From: Gammaproteobacteria bacterium RIFOXYD12_FULL_61_37
Lineage (GTDB): Bacteria > Pseudomonadota > Gammaproteobacteria > Chromatiales > Chromatiaceae
Length of the DNA: 64,000 nucleotides
Assembly: GCA_001801995.1 (NCBI GenBank)
Contig: MGZB01000001.1
Span: forward strand, 248,001 to 312,000
Direction: 5' to 3'
Positions 1-8,426 of this stretch are shown piece after piece. The position numbers were made by a program, and so were the translations under genes. The notes beneath the pieces are model-generated. The model was not told the DNA's origin. It ran no database searches and was given only the letters and a program-made list of their open reading frames with translations. Positions within the stretch are counted from its first letter, which is position 1, and each line of letters opens with the position of its first letter.

Positions 1-595
1 TGGGTTCGTAGCGCCTCGGCAGCAGGGCGTGAATGGCCGCCACCAGATCATCCCAGTCGCGCAGGAGGTAGAAGGTGATGACGGGGATCAGCAGCAGGCT
101 GGCCAGCGTACCGAGCAGGGAGGCGCCGGACTGGGAGACGGAGATCAAGGCCCCTTTCACAAAGCCACCGGCGTCCTGCCAGTGCTTCGCCAGGACATCC
201 TGGAACCAGCTCAGGTCGTTTAGACGGCCTTCCAGACCCAGATGCTGTTGCAGCCAGGGGAGGGTCTTTGTCTTGATCCAGTCGATATAGGCGGGGAATT
301 GCTGGAACAGCAGGGAGATCTGACCTTCCAGCCGGGGCAGGATCACCAGGGCAACAGCCAGCGCCAGCAGCAGAAAGGCCGTGAACACCATGGCCACCGC
401 GAGGCCACGGCTGATTTTGAGGCGTTCGAGCCGGTCTACCAGGGGATCGCCCAGATAGGCCAGGAGGGCGCCGGCCAGGAATGGGGTCAGAATGGGTGAC
501 AGCAGGGAGATCAGCCACCCCGCCAGGATCGCCAGCGCCAGGTAATACCAATGGCGCGGGTCAGTCGCCCTTTCTCGCTCGTTCTGTCGCTTCAC
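1..595 (-). CDS. AI-2E family transporter (PerM-like permease), 3' part cut by window edge
   Basis: Inner-membrane protein of the AI-2E/PerM exporter family; the substrate is not known. I translated this frame by hand because it runs off the left edge. From a GTG at 595 the protein starts MKRQNERERATDPRHWYYLA and continues into hydrophobic segments containing ISLLSPILTPFLAGALLAYL, a typical PerM N-terminus. Later it has the conserved LLLIPVITFYLLRDWDD stretch. A purine-rich GGGGGAAAAGAG precedes the GTG. The start overlaps the end of the upstream phosphatidyltransferase gene by 35 bases, so the two are probably co-transcribed. About 198 residues are visible of a family that is usually near 350. 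In related gammaproteobacteria this gene lies between the phosphatidyltransferase and hda. The family is clear; the exact start is less so. Confidence 0.82.
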   Translation of the reverse strand, partial: MKRQNERERATDPRHWYYLALAILAGWLISLLSPILTPFLAGALLAYLGDPLVDRLERLKISRGLAVAMVFTAFLLLALAVALVILPRLEGQISLLFQQFPAYIDWIKTKTLPWLQQHLGLEGRLNDLSWFQDVLAKHWQDAGGFVKGALISVSQSGASLLGTLASLLLIPVITFYLLRDWDDLVAAIHALLPRRYEP

Positions 596-1130
596 GTGCT
601 CTTTTCCCCCAAACCCAGACATAATCCATGCCGCTCGACAAAGTAGTGGCCAGGGTGATCCAAACCAAGGCCCCGATGGCACCTACGGGCAACAACCCCA
701 GCGCCTGATCGGCCACTACGGATACCACCAGCAGTATTTGCACGAAGGTGTTGATCTTGCTGACGATGGTCGGCTCGGCTTCCAGTTGTCCGATTCGCAG
801 GGTCCAGATACCCGCGCCGCCGACGATGATCAGATCGCGCAACATCACGGCGGCGACCAGCCAGGCCGGCAGCAGCCCTAGCCAGCCAAGGCAGAGGTAA
901 CTGGAGACCAGGAGCAGCTTGTCGGCGATGGGGTCGAGCAGCGAACCCAACCGGCTTTGCCAGTGAAACTGCTTGGCGAGAAAACCGTCCACTCCATCGG
1001 AGACGCCTGCTACCACGAACAGGGCCAGGGCCAGTTCAAACTCCCGGAAGAGCATGGCGATCACCACCGGCAGGGTCAGCAGGATACGGGCAATGGTGAT
1101 GAGATTGGGTATATCGCTGGCTCGCAGCAT
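561..1130 (-). CDS. CDP-alcohol phosphatidyltransferase family protein
   Basis: Integral membrane enzyme that moves a phosphatidyl group from CDP-diacylglycerol to an alcohol; phosphatidylglycerophosphate synthase-like proteins are the nearest relatives. The family signature D-x2-D-G-x2-A-R-x8-G-x3-D-x3-D is present at residues 45-70, with D45, D48, G49, G62, D66 and D70 all conserved. The usual Arg after Ala is Lys53. At 189 residues with several hydrophobic segments it has normal family length. A purine-rich GGGAGGCGGTG precedes the ATG. It sits between the DUF2066 gene and perM on the same strand. This is often a second, non-pgsA member of the family, so the acceptor alcohol is not certain and no gene symbol is given. 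Confidence 0.85.
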   Translation of the reverse strand: MLRASDIPNLITIARILLTLPVVIAMLFREFELALALFVVAGVSDGVDGFLAKQFHWQSRLGSLLDPIADKLLLVSSYLCLGWLGLLPAWLVAAVMLRDLIIVGGAGIWTLRIGQLEAEPTIVSKINTFVQILLVVSVVADQALGLLPVGAIGALVWITLATTLSSGMDYVWVWGKRAREATERARKGD

Positions 1131-1250
1131 TCCGCTTCACCGCCTCCCGGTCAAGAAAACAGGGAAAGGGACAACGCTGCCCGCCGCGCCCAGTGCCGTC
1201 TGCGGGTGGCGGGAGATATTTTCACGGCCTATCAGTCCCATGCTAGGCAC

Positions 1251-2498
1251 CTATTCAGATTTGACGACGGCATAGAACAGATCCGCCGGGGGCGGCGCTT
1301 CCGCCGCCAGCGGTGTCAGACTCGCCCCGCCGGTCGGGCTGGACACCTTGGGGGACGGCTTGGCCGCACGGGGCAGATCGAACAAATCAAGGGGATTGGG
1401 GGCAACGCCTGTTTCCACCGGGACCGGCGTTTCCTGCGGCTTGTCCGCTGGCGGAAGCTCCTTCACGGGGGGCGAAGCAGGCGGCTCTGCCGGGCGAAGC
1501 AGGGCGCCAGCAGCGATCGCCTGTTCGAGTGCGGCCTTCCCGCCGCGAACGCTGAGGCGCAGGGTCAGGAAATCGATACCGATTTCCAGGATCTTGCTCT
1601 CCCCTACGGGGGCCAGTTGACGCAGGTGTTCCGAGACACGGGCTTGCCCGGCAGGTCCGGTAACGCCCTGGACCCGAATCACCAACTGCACGGGGGGAAC
1701 ATGCTGCGTCACCTTTGCCTGGTCGCCGGCCAGCATACCGACGACTTTGTCCACCCCGTTTCTGGCCGCCTCGGCGGGGGTTTTGGTGAAATCGGCCCAA
1801 TCTTTCCGCTTCCCATTTTGATAGAGGATCCAGAAGACCTCCCAACGATCCTCGGCCAGGAAGGTGATGCGCCCCACCAGCACCACATCCGGCTGATAGC
1901 GCTGCGACAGCGTCACCACCTCCACAATGGAGCCGGACCAGAGTTTTTCGGTCAAGCCATTTGAACGCTCCTGAAGATCCATCAAAGGCATCAGGACGGG
2001 CAGCCCCCGCGCTGTTGCCTCGTCCTTCAGGGCATGGTAGGGACTGTTCGGGTCTTCCGGCGCTATGACCCAGCGTTGCTTGGCCTCTTCCTGCACCAGC
2101 CATACCAGGGGCTGGGTGCGGTCGTGCCCCCATTCGGGCAGGCCGGCCTGGCGCAACCATCCGCTCAGGGCCGCCCCGTCGAACTGAAAACGGATACGCC
2201 GGGCCGCCGCCGCGCCGGTTCCCTCGGTCAGGTAACGGAACTGGCGCACGTATTGCCCCGCCGAAGCTGTGGCCTGCTTGACCTCGGGGTGTTCGAGCAA
2301 TTTGGGATCGCCGGTCAACTTGACCATCACCTGACGGAATGCCTCGCCCAGGGCCTTGTCCCGCTGCTCCGCGCTTTCGTCCGCCACGACGGCCTCCCCT
2401 TCATGCAGACCCGTGACTGGCGCGGCCTGCAAAGGCGTGCTTGCCAACCAAAACAGGCAAATAGCGGACAATGATGAAAAATAATGGATTCGCGGCAT
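1251..2498 (-). CDS. DUF2066 domain-containing exported protein
   Basis: Conserved protein of unknown role. It begins with a signal peptide (MPRIHYFSSLSAICLFWLAS, then an Ala-rich cleavage region near residue 26). The mature part opens with the DUF2066 pattern: a region rich in Asp, Glu and Arg, then ALGEAFRQVMVKLTGDPKLL. The C-terminal 100 residues are rich in Pro and Ala and look disordered. The gene is first in a minus-strand run with the phosphatidyltransferase (120-base gap) and perM, and divergent from purM. The same DUF2066-purM neighbourhood is common in gammaproteobacteria, usually with no direct link to purine synthesis. No catalytic motif is apparent. Confidence 0.8.
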   Translation of the reverse strand: MPRIHYFSSLSAICLFWLASTPLQAAPVTGLHEGEAVVADESAEQRDKALGEAFRQVMVKLTGDPKLLEHPEVKQATASAGQYVRQFRYLTEGTGAAAARRIRFQFDGAALSGWLRQAGLPEWGHDRTQPLVWLVQEEAKQRWVIAPEDPNSPYHALKDEATARGLPVLMPLMDLQERSNGLTEKLWSGSIVEVVTLSQRYQPDVVLVGRITFLAEDRWEVFWILYQNGKRKDWADFTKTPAEAARNGVDKVVGMLAGDQAKVTQHVPPVQLVIRVQGVTGPAGQARVSEHLRQLAPVGESKILEIGIDFLTLRLSVRGGKAALEQAIAAGALLRPAEPPASPPVKELPPADKPQETPVPVETGVAPNPLDLFDLPRAAKPSPKVSSPTGGASLTPLAAEAPPPADLFYAVVKSE

Positions 2499-2573
2499 GC
2501 CCGGATTCTACCCCGCACCCCTCAACCTGTCTAAAATAGGCAGCCAAACCCCCTAAACCGAAGTGGAATAATC

Positions 2574-3632
2574 GTGGACCCTACCCCCCCCTCCATCAGC
2601 TACCGCGACGCCGGGGTCGACATCGACGCCGGCAACTCCTTTGTCGAACGCATCAAACCCATCGTCAAGAAGACCTTCCGGCCCGGCGTCCTCACTGGGC
2701 TCGGCGGCTTCGGGGCGCTCTTCGAACTACCCATCGGCCGCTACCGGGAACCCGTGCTGGTCTCCGGCACCGACGGCGTCGGCACCAAGCTCAAGCTGGC
2801 CATGGAGGTTGGACGCCACGACAGCATCGGTATCGATCTCGTCGCCATGTGCGTGAACGACATCGTCGTCGCCGGGGCCGAGCCGCTCTTTTTCCTCGAC
2901 TACTACGCCACCGGCAAGCTGGACGTGGACATGGCCACCGCCGTAGTCACCGGCATTGCCCGCGGCTGCGAGCTGGCCGGTTGTGCCCTGACCGGCGGCG
3001 AAACGGCCGAAATGCCCGGCATGTACACCGAGGGGGATTACGATCTGGCGGGCTTCGCCGTCGGTATTGTGGAGAAGTCCAGGTTGCTGACCCCGGAACG
3101 GGTCGCCGCTGACGATGTCTTGCTGGGCCTGGCCTCTTCCGGCCCCCACTCCAACGGCTACTCCCTGATCCGCAAGATTGTTCAGGTCCGCCAGCTCGAC
3201 CTGCGTACCCCATTCGGTGAAACCACCCTGGGCGAGGCGCTGCTGGCGCCGACGCGGATCTATGTGAAGCCCCTGCTGGCCCTGATGGCCGAGATCGATA
3301 TTCACGCCCTCGCCCATATCACGGGCGGCGGCTTGACCGAGAACGTGCCGAGGGTGCTGCCCAAGGGTTGCGACGCGGTGATCGATCTGGATTCCTGGCC
3401 GCGCCCCGATCTCTTCCAGTTTCTGCAAGGGCAGGGCAACGTGCTGGAAGAGGAGATGCTGCGCACCTTCAACTGCGGCATCGGTATGGTCATCGCGGTC
3501 TCCGCCGGGCAAGCGGATCAGGCCGAGCAGGCACTCATTGCCGCCGGCGAGACCTGCTTCCGCATCGGCCACATTGCCGACAACGGCGGTGGCGAACCCA
3601 TGGTCCGCACCGTCCGGGGCGGGGCGGTCTGA
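2574..3632 (+). CDS. purM: Phosphoribosylformylglycinamidine cyclo-ligase
   Basis: Cytosolic enzyme of de novo purine synthesis. It closes the imidazole ring of FGAM with ATP to give aminoimidazole ribonucleotide. The ATP-binding signature SGTDGVGTK is at residues 64-72, and the conserved [11 protein letters not shown] segment lies further on. The length of 352 residues is typical (about 345). The start is GTG, chosen because the protein aligns from its [13 protein letters not shown] beginning, which is the usual PurM N-terminus. It overlaps purN by one base (TGATG), so the two are translationally coupled. Divergent from the DUF2066 gene across a short gap. Confidence 0.97.
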   Translation: MDPTPPSISYRDAGVDIDAGNSFVERIKPIVKKTFRPGVLTGLGGFGALFELPIGRYREPVLVSGTDGVGTKLKLAMEVGRHDSIGIDLVAMCVNDIVVAGAEPLFFLDYYATGKLDVDMATAVVTGIARGCELAGCALTGGETAEMPGMYTEGDYDLAGFAVGIVEKSRLLTPERVAADDVLLGLASSGPHSNGYSLIRKIVQVRQLDLRTPFGETTLGEALLAPTRIYVKPLLALMAEIDIHALAHITGGGLTENVPRVLPKGCDAVIDLDSWPRPDLFQFLQGQGNVLEEEMLRTFNCGIGMVIAVSAGQADQAEQALIAAGETCFRIGHIADNGGGEPMVRTVRGGAV

Positions 3633-4276
3633 TGCCGCCACTCGCCCTGGTAGCGCTGATCTCAGGCAGCGGCAGCAATCTCCAGGCCCTGATCGACGCT
3701 ACGATCGCCGGCGCCCCCTTCCGCATTGCCGCCGTCATCAGCAACCGGGCGGATGCCTTTGGCCTGGAAAGGGCGCAACAGGCCGGTATTGCAACGGAGA
3801 TCCTCGATCACCGCGCCTTCGCCGACCGGGAGTCTTATGACCGGGCGCTGATGACGGCCATCGATACCCATGCGCCCGGCCTGGTGGTCCTGGCCGGTTT
3901 CATGCGCATCCTCGGCGAGGCGTTTGTGCATCACTATCAGGGCCGGTTGCTGAACATCCACCCCTCGCTGCTGCCCAGATTCAAGGGTCTCGACACCCAT
4001 CGGCACGCCCTGGAGGCGGGGGTACGGGTCCACGGGGCGAGCGTCCACTTCGTCACCAGTGAACTGGACGGGGGACCTGTCATCATGCAGGGAGAGGTGG
4101 CGGTGCGGGAAGAGGAAACGCCTGAGACTTTGGCCGCGCGGGTGCTGCAAAGGGAGCACATCCTCTATCCGCTGTCGGTCCAGTGGTTCGCCGAGGGACG
4201 CCTGAAGCTAGATGAAGGGAAGATCCTGCTGGACGGCCAACCCCTGGCCCGTCCTGTGGTCTTCGATTATGGCTGA
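3632..4276 (+). CDS. purN: Phosphoribosylglycinamide formyltransferase
   Basis: Transfers the formyl group of 10-formyl-tetrahydrofolate to GAR, the third step of purine synthesis. The start at 3632 is chosen over an in-frame upstream extension because it shares one base with the purM stop and gives the normal N-terminus ALVALISGSGSNLQALIDA, which includes the phosphate-binding loop. The catalytic triad can be read as Asn108 and His110 in the NIHPSLLP segment and Asp146 in ELDGGPV. The length is 214 residues, as in the family. It ends 36 bases from the convergent dcd gene. Confidence 0.97.
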   Translation: MPPLALVALISGSGSNLQALIDATIAGAPFRIAAVISNRADAFGLERAQQAGIATEILDHRAFADRESYDRALMTAIDTHAPGLVVLAGFMRILGEAFVHHYQGRLLNIHPSLLPRFKGLDTHRHALEAGVRVHGASVHFVTSELDGGPVIMQGEVAVREEETPETLAARVLQREHILYPLSVQWFAEGRLKLDEGKILLDGQPLARPVVFDYG

Positions 4277-4312
4277 TGGGGTTTGGCGCTGAGGCTGAGA
4301 AAATATCCCGCT

Positions 4313-4879
4313 TCAGGGCTTCGGCAAGGTCACGCCCTGTTGCCCTTGGTACTTGCCGCCGCGATCCCGGTAGGAACAATCACAGACCTCGTCCGATTCG
4401 AAGAAGAGGATCTGGGCCACGCCCTCGTTGGCGTAGATCTTGGCCGGCAGGGGCGTGGTATTGGAGAACTCCAGCGTGACATGCCCCTCCCACTCCGGCT
4501 CCAAGGGCGTTACGTTCACTATGATGCCGCAACGGGCGTAGGTCGATTTCCCGAGACAAATGGTCAGGATGTTGCGCGGTATGCGCAGATATTCCACCGT
4601 GCGAGCCAGGGCGAAGGAGTTGGGAGGGATGATGCAGACATCGGATTTCACATCGACGAAGCTGTTGGCGTCGAAGTTCTTGGGATCGACGATCGCCGAG
4701 TTGATGTTGGTGAAGATCTTGAATTCATTGGCGCAACGGATGTCATATCCATAACTGGAAGTGCCGTAGGAGATGACCCGCCCCGTCTCTCCCTCGCGCA
4801 CCTGACGGGGCTCGAAGGGCTCGATTATGCCGTGCTCTGCGGCCATCCGCCTGATCCAGTGATCCGATTTGATACTCAT
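4313..4879 (-). CDS. dcd: dCTP deaminase
   Basis: Homotrimeric enzyme that deaminates dCTP to dUTP, feeding dTMP synthesis. It has the full 188-residue length of the family and starts [19 protein letters not shown]. Conserved trimer and active-site segments are visible: [16 protein letters not shown] near residue 41, then [25 protein letters not shown] with the catalytic Glu, and [13 protein letters not shown] near the C-terminus. It is convergent with purN and is followed downstream on its own strand by nothing closer than the DUF2066 gene. No unusual features. Confidence 0.97.
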   Translation of the reverse strand: MSIKSDHWIRRMAAEHGIIEPFEPRQVREGETGRVISYGTSSYGYDIRCANEFKIFTNINSAIVDPKNFDANSFVDVKSDVCIIPPNSFALARTVEYLRIPRNILTICLGKSTYARCGIIVNVTPLEPEWEGHVTLEFSNTTPLPAKIYANEGVAQILFFESDEVCDCSYRDRGGKYQGQQGVTLPKP

Positions 4880-4942
4880 CTTGTGGCTACCTTGTTCATA
4901 ACCGCGTGATATTACAATATTCGAAGCTGCGAAATCGCCTCT

Positions 4943-5665
4943 CTATTCGCGGCTGTCTTCGCTGCTCCCCTTTTTTGAAATATCCCGGCTGAAGCGTTCG
5001 ATCTCTCCCATCGGCCCGATTACCACCATCACATCTCCCGCATCCAGGTGATGGTTGACGCCTTTGGTGGCGAAAATCAGGTCGTCCCCCCGTTCCTTGT
5101 CAACCACACCCAGCAGCACCAGGTTGTAGCTGCCTCGCAGGTCCAGGTCGTCGAGCATGGCGCCGGCTAGGCGGGAGCCCGGCGGGATCTCGACCTGAAA
5201 GAGATTCAGATCATGCCGGCCGAAGACTGTGTGTTCCATGGTCTCCGCCACCAGGGGCTGGCGGATCAGTGTATGCACCTTATGGCCGATGATCTGGTAG
5301 GGGTCGATTACCTTGTCGGCCCCGGCGGCCATGAGTTTGCGGGCCGAGTCCTGGGTGCTCGCCACGGTGATGATGCGCAGGGAGGGCCGGATGGCGCGGG
5401 CCGAGATGGTCAGGAAGACGTTTTTCGGGTCGTCCTGGAATAGGGCGAAGATGACTTGGAGGTCGGTGCCGAGGATCAGCTCTTCCAATGCCTTGTCATC
5501 GGTGTAATCCATCTCGGTCAGACTCATTTCACGGCGGGCGGCCTGCTTCAGCAGTTCCGGGTCCTGGTCTACCAGGATCAGCTCCCAGCCCCGCTGCCGG
5601 AGTTGCTCCGCCACTTCCAGTCCAAGCGGGCCGCAGCCGAAGATTGCCAGGGGCGCCGCAGCCAT
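4943..5665 (-). CDS. Stand-alone TrkA-N/TrkA-C (RCK) potassium regulatory protein
   Basis: Cytoplasmic nucleotide-binding regulator of K+ flux. The Rossmann glycine motif GCGPLG lies at residues 10-15 (IFGCGPLGLEVAEQL), followed by an acidic residue at the end of the second strand (LILVDQD). The C-terminal 80 residues have the TrkA-C form, with strand-rich segments VEIPPGSRLAG and GDVMVVIGP. The start at 5665 is set by the ATGA overlap with the channel gene upstream, which argues for translational coupling. The frame is open further upstream but only over the shadow of the channel gene. At 240 residues it resembles the second RCK domain of channels with two RCK units, here as a separate polypeptide. 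Confidence 0.85.
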   Translation of the reverse strand: MAAAPLAIFGCGPLGLEVAEQLRQRGWELILVDQDPELLKQAARREMSLTEMDYTDDKALEELILGTDLQVIFALFQDDPKNVFLTISARAIRPSLRIITVASTQDSARKLMAAGADKVIDPYQIIGHKVHTLIRQPLVAETMEHTVFGRHDLNLFQVEIPPGSRLAGAMLDDLDLRGSYNLVLLGVVDKERGDDLIFATKGVNHHLDAGDVMVVIGPMGEIERFSRDISKKGSSEDSRE

Positions 5666-7245
5666 CACTCCATCCCCTGCTTGAAATGGAAGAGGCTGTA
5701 TTGATGGCCGAAGAGGATCAGAATATCCTCGCGCTTGAGGACAAATTCGGGCCGGGGATTGAAGTGGAAATGCATGGTCGGCATGCCGTAGATCAACCCT
5801 CCTTCCCTCAGGCGCGGATCGCCTTCCCGGCAGACGACGCCGAACAGGATCAGCCGGTGGGTGCGGAAATCGATGTCGCCGATGCTGAGGCCGTCCAGGG
5901 GACCGGATTCCACAACCCGCATCGCCTCCATCTCGATCTCCCTCTCGCCGCTCAGCATGCCGAAGATGGCCTCGAAGGCCACCGGGTGGCCGATGTATTC
6001 CGCCGCGATCATCCCGGCCAGGCCAAAGGGGTTCAGGGTGTGGTTGGCCCCCGCCTTGATCAGCTTGCCGACGGTGTTGAGGTGGTTGGCGCGGGAGATG
6101 ATCTCGATTTGGGGATTGAGGAAACGGGCCGTCAGGGTGATGTAGACATTGACCACATCGTCGCCGGTCAAACAAAGAACCTTGCGTGCTGTGCGGGAGA
6201 CACCCAGGCTCTCCAGAATCCGCGTCTCGGCGGCATCTCCTTGCAGGGCCAGGTAGCCGTTACGCTTGGCGATGCCGATGCGGCCCTCGTGGCTGTCTAC
6301 TACCACGAAGCGCTCCTTGTCCTGGGTCAGTTTGGCCGCGACCATCTCCCCCACCCGGCCGAAACCGCAGATGATGATGTAGCCGCCGCGCCGTCCCACC
6401 TCGGCCAGGACCCGCCGCTCGCGCACCTCCGGCATCTTCTCGGTCAGGGCGGCGACGATGATGGAGGTGGTGAAGGCGACGAAGCCGATCCCGCACAGGA
6501 CCAGTGCCATGCTGACGAAGCGTCCCTCGGTAGTCTGGGGGGTTATGTCGCCGTAGCCGACGGTGGTGAGGGTGATCAGCGCCCAGTAGATGCCGTCGAA
6601 GAAGCCGTTGATCTGGGGGTTCTTGCCCGCCTCGAAGAAGTAGATCACTGCCGCGCCGGCAAAGACCACAGCAGAGAGAAAGAGCACTAGGGTGCCCAGC
6701 TCGAAGCGCTTGTCCGAGAGGATCTTGACGAATTCATTGATGCTGCGGGTGTAGCGGAACAGCTTGAACAGCCGGAACAACACGAACAACCGCAGCACGG
6801 GCAAGGAACGGAAACTCGGCAGGATGGCCAGCAGGTCGATGATGGCTGGCGGCGAGGTCAGATATTCCCACTTACGCCCCAGCGCCTCCTTCAGCGCGGG
6901 AAGGAGACAGAAGGGCCGCCCGAGGAATTCGGCGCGCTCGTAGTGCTCGATGATGATGAGCCGGCTGTCGTTGTAGACCCAGAGGCGCAGCAGATACTCG
7001 GCGATGAAGATCGTCACCACCAGCATTTCGAACCCATCGACAAACTTGCCCAGGTCGTGGCGGACCTCGTAGACCAGAAGGGTAACGCTGGCCAGCACCA
7101 GCAGGATCATGAAGTTGTCGAAATAGGGCCGCTCGCGGGTATAGGGGTCTTCCAGCAGCTTCCAAACCCGTTTCTTGGAAGCCTGGTAGGCTCCGGATCC
7201 TTCCAACTGATAGGCCAGCTTGACGATGACCCTCGACAGGATCAT
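5665..7245 (-). CDS. Six-TM-type potassium channel with C-terminal RCK (TrkA-N/TrkA-C) domain
   Basis: Probable inner-membrane K+ channel. About 526 residues from an ATG at 7245 preceded by GGAGAA; an in-frame upstream extension to 7410 lacks good support. Residues about 50-220 hold hydrophobic segments typical of voltage-sensor-like channels, including an Arg-rich segment around FRYTRSINEFV. The pore loop has the K+ selectivity filter TTVGYGD at residues 227-233. After the last membrane segment, ICGFGRVGEMVAAKL begins a Rossmann RCK domain (GxGxxG), followed by a TrkA-C domain. The downstream gene encodes a second RCK protein overlapping by four bases, so the gating ring could be hetero-oligomeric. 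The ligand is unknown. Confidence 0.9.
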   Translation of the reverse strand: MILSRVIVKLAYQLEGSGAYQASKKRVWKLLEDPYTRERPYFDNFMILLVLASVTLLVYEVRHDLGKFVDGFEMLVVTIFIAEYLLRLWVYNDSRLIIIEHYERAEFLGRPFCLLPALKEALGRKWEYLTSPPAIIDLLAILPSFRSLPVLRLFVLFRLFKLFRYTRSINEFVKILSDKRFELGTLVLFLSAVVFAGAAVIYFFEAGKNPQINGFFDGIYWALITLTTVGYGDITPQTTEGRFVSMALVLCGIGFVAFTTSIIVAALTEKMPEVRERRVLAEVGRRGGYIIICGFGRVGEMVAAKLTQDKERFVVVDSHEGRIGIAKRNGYLALQGDAAETRILESLGVSRTARKVLCLTGDDVVNVYITLTARFLNPQIEIISRANHLNTVGKLIKAGANHTLNPFGLAGMIAAEYIGHPVAFEAIFGMLSGEREIEMEAMRVVESGPLDGLSIGDIDFRTHRLILFGVVCREGDPRLREGGLIYGMPTMHFHFNPRPEFVLKREDILILFGHQYSLFHFKQGME

Positions 7246-7422
7246 TACACTTTCTCCAATGCATCTTGTTTCGCGGAAGCGCCGGATCGACCGGCGCAAA
7301 GACCGGCAAGGCCACTGAGTATAGGTAGGACCGCCGCCCTTGGGAATGGCCTGGCGATACCTCGCCTCGCTGCTATAGTTTACTGAGCTGTTTGCGATCC
7401 CTTCCCTCATGAGGCCATCCCA

Positions 7423-7989
7423 ATGAACAGATCCCTGCTCCTCGGCTTGCTGTTATTCCCGGCCATCTTGCTGGCCGAAAGCACCTTCGCCTACAAGGAT
7501 GTAGGCGAGGGGCGTGGGCTGGGAGTGGCAAGCTTCGAACCCTCGACGGATCGCATGGGGTCGGATTTCAACGGCTTCGAAATGCGCGACGCCGATCCTG
7601 TCCTCTGCCAACAGGCTTGTGAAAGCGATGCCCGCTGCCGGGCCTGGACCTATGTCCATCCCAACACCATTCAAGGCCCCGCCCCGCGCTGCTGGCTCAA
7701 GGGCGCCATCCCGGCTCCCCGCACCAGCAATTGCTGCGTCTCGGGGGTCATCATGGCGAGACGCGGCATGGAGTGGGATACGGACCGCATGGGACAGGAC
7801 TACGACTCCCTGGAACTTCCGTCCGCCGATCCCGCCCTCTGCCGGCAGGCCTGCGACGGTGATCCCCGGTGCAGGTCCTGGACCTATGTCCATCCGGACA
7901 GCATCCAGGGCCCCATTCCCCTGTGCTGGCTGAAGGGTGGAGTGCCGGCCCCCGTCGACCGGAACTGCTGTGTCTCGGGGGTCAAATAG
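7423..7989 (+). CDS. Exported protein with two tandem PAN/Apple-like domains
   Basis: Secreted or periplasmic protein of 188 residues with an N-terminal signal peptide (MNRSLLLGLLLFPAILLAES). The rest is two copies of a 67-residue unit at residues 43-109 and 121-187. By hand alignment 44 of 67 positions are identical. Each unit has six cysteines in the same places (62, 66, 72, 90, 104, 105 and 140, 144, 150, 168, 182, 183), and both contain WTYVHP, CWLKG and NCCVSGV. This cysteine layout with an ADPxLCxxAC core matches the PAN_4/Apple fold, which in other proteins binds carbohydrate or protein. The gene is transcribed alone, divergent from the channel gene. Function unknown. Confidence 0.85.
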   Translation: MNRSLLLGLLLFPAILLAESTFAYKDVGEGRGLGVASFEPSTDRMGSDFNGFEMRDADPVLCQQACESDARCRAWTYVHPNTIQGPAPRCWLKGAIPAPRTSNCCVSGVIMARRGMEWDTDRMGQDYDSLELPSADPALCRQACDGDPRCRSWTYVHPDSIQGPIPLCWLKGGVPAPVDRNCCVSGVK

Positions 7990-8078
7990 TCAGGGGATCG
8001 CGCCGCGGTTGGAAATCCGGGTATCATCTGCCTCCCCCGGCGCAAACCGCCGCCACAGATCAGGAGCGCAAAACAGCC

Positions 8079-8366
8079 ATGGCATCTACCCCGGAAGAAC
8101 TCACCCTCAGCTACAGCGAGGACGGCGAGGAGCTGATCAAGGAACTGGACAAAGCTATCCTGACGCGCGGCGCCTGGACCACCATCCTCTTCCGCTACCA
8201 GGACTGGGATCGCGCCAAGAACGACTTCGGGCCGGACAAGTACAGCATCCGCCGCTATCAGAAGCGCGGTGGCGAATACCTTCCAAAATCGAAGTTCAAT
8301 ATCTCCAGCAAGGAGCAGGCGAAGGCTATCGTCGAAGCGCTCAATAGGTGGATCAAGGATGAATGA
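8079..8366 (+). CDS. Small conserved hypothetical protein
   Basis: A 95-residue soluble protein starting MASTPEELTLSYSEDGEEL. The ATG at 8079 is preceded by CAGGAGC at good spacing; an in-frame extension to 7869 overlaps the PAN gene and is rejected. The sequence is charged, with an aromatic and basic middle (ILFRYQDWDRAKNDFGPDKY, then SIRRYQKRGGEY) that could form a small alpha/beta fold. No signal peptide, membrane segment, Cys pairs or catalytic motif. It reads as a real gene by codon use and ribosome site. I recall similar small proteins in beta- and gammaproteobacteria but cannot assign a function. Confidence 0.75.
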   Translation: MASTPEELTLSYSEDGEELIKELDKAILTRGAWTTILFRYQDWDRAKNDFGPDKYSIRRYQKRGGEYLPKSKFNISSKEQAKAIVEALNRWIKDE

Positions 8367-8426
8367 GGCCGGTGAGCGCTGACGGCAGGCCGCTCTGAGG
8401 AGCGATCTACGGCAAGGGCCGCCGGG

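Noticed and set aside
5488-6690. Plus-strand 400-codon frame opposite the K+ channel genes
   Set aside because: Shadow frame; the channel reading has TTVGYGD and RCK motifs.
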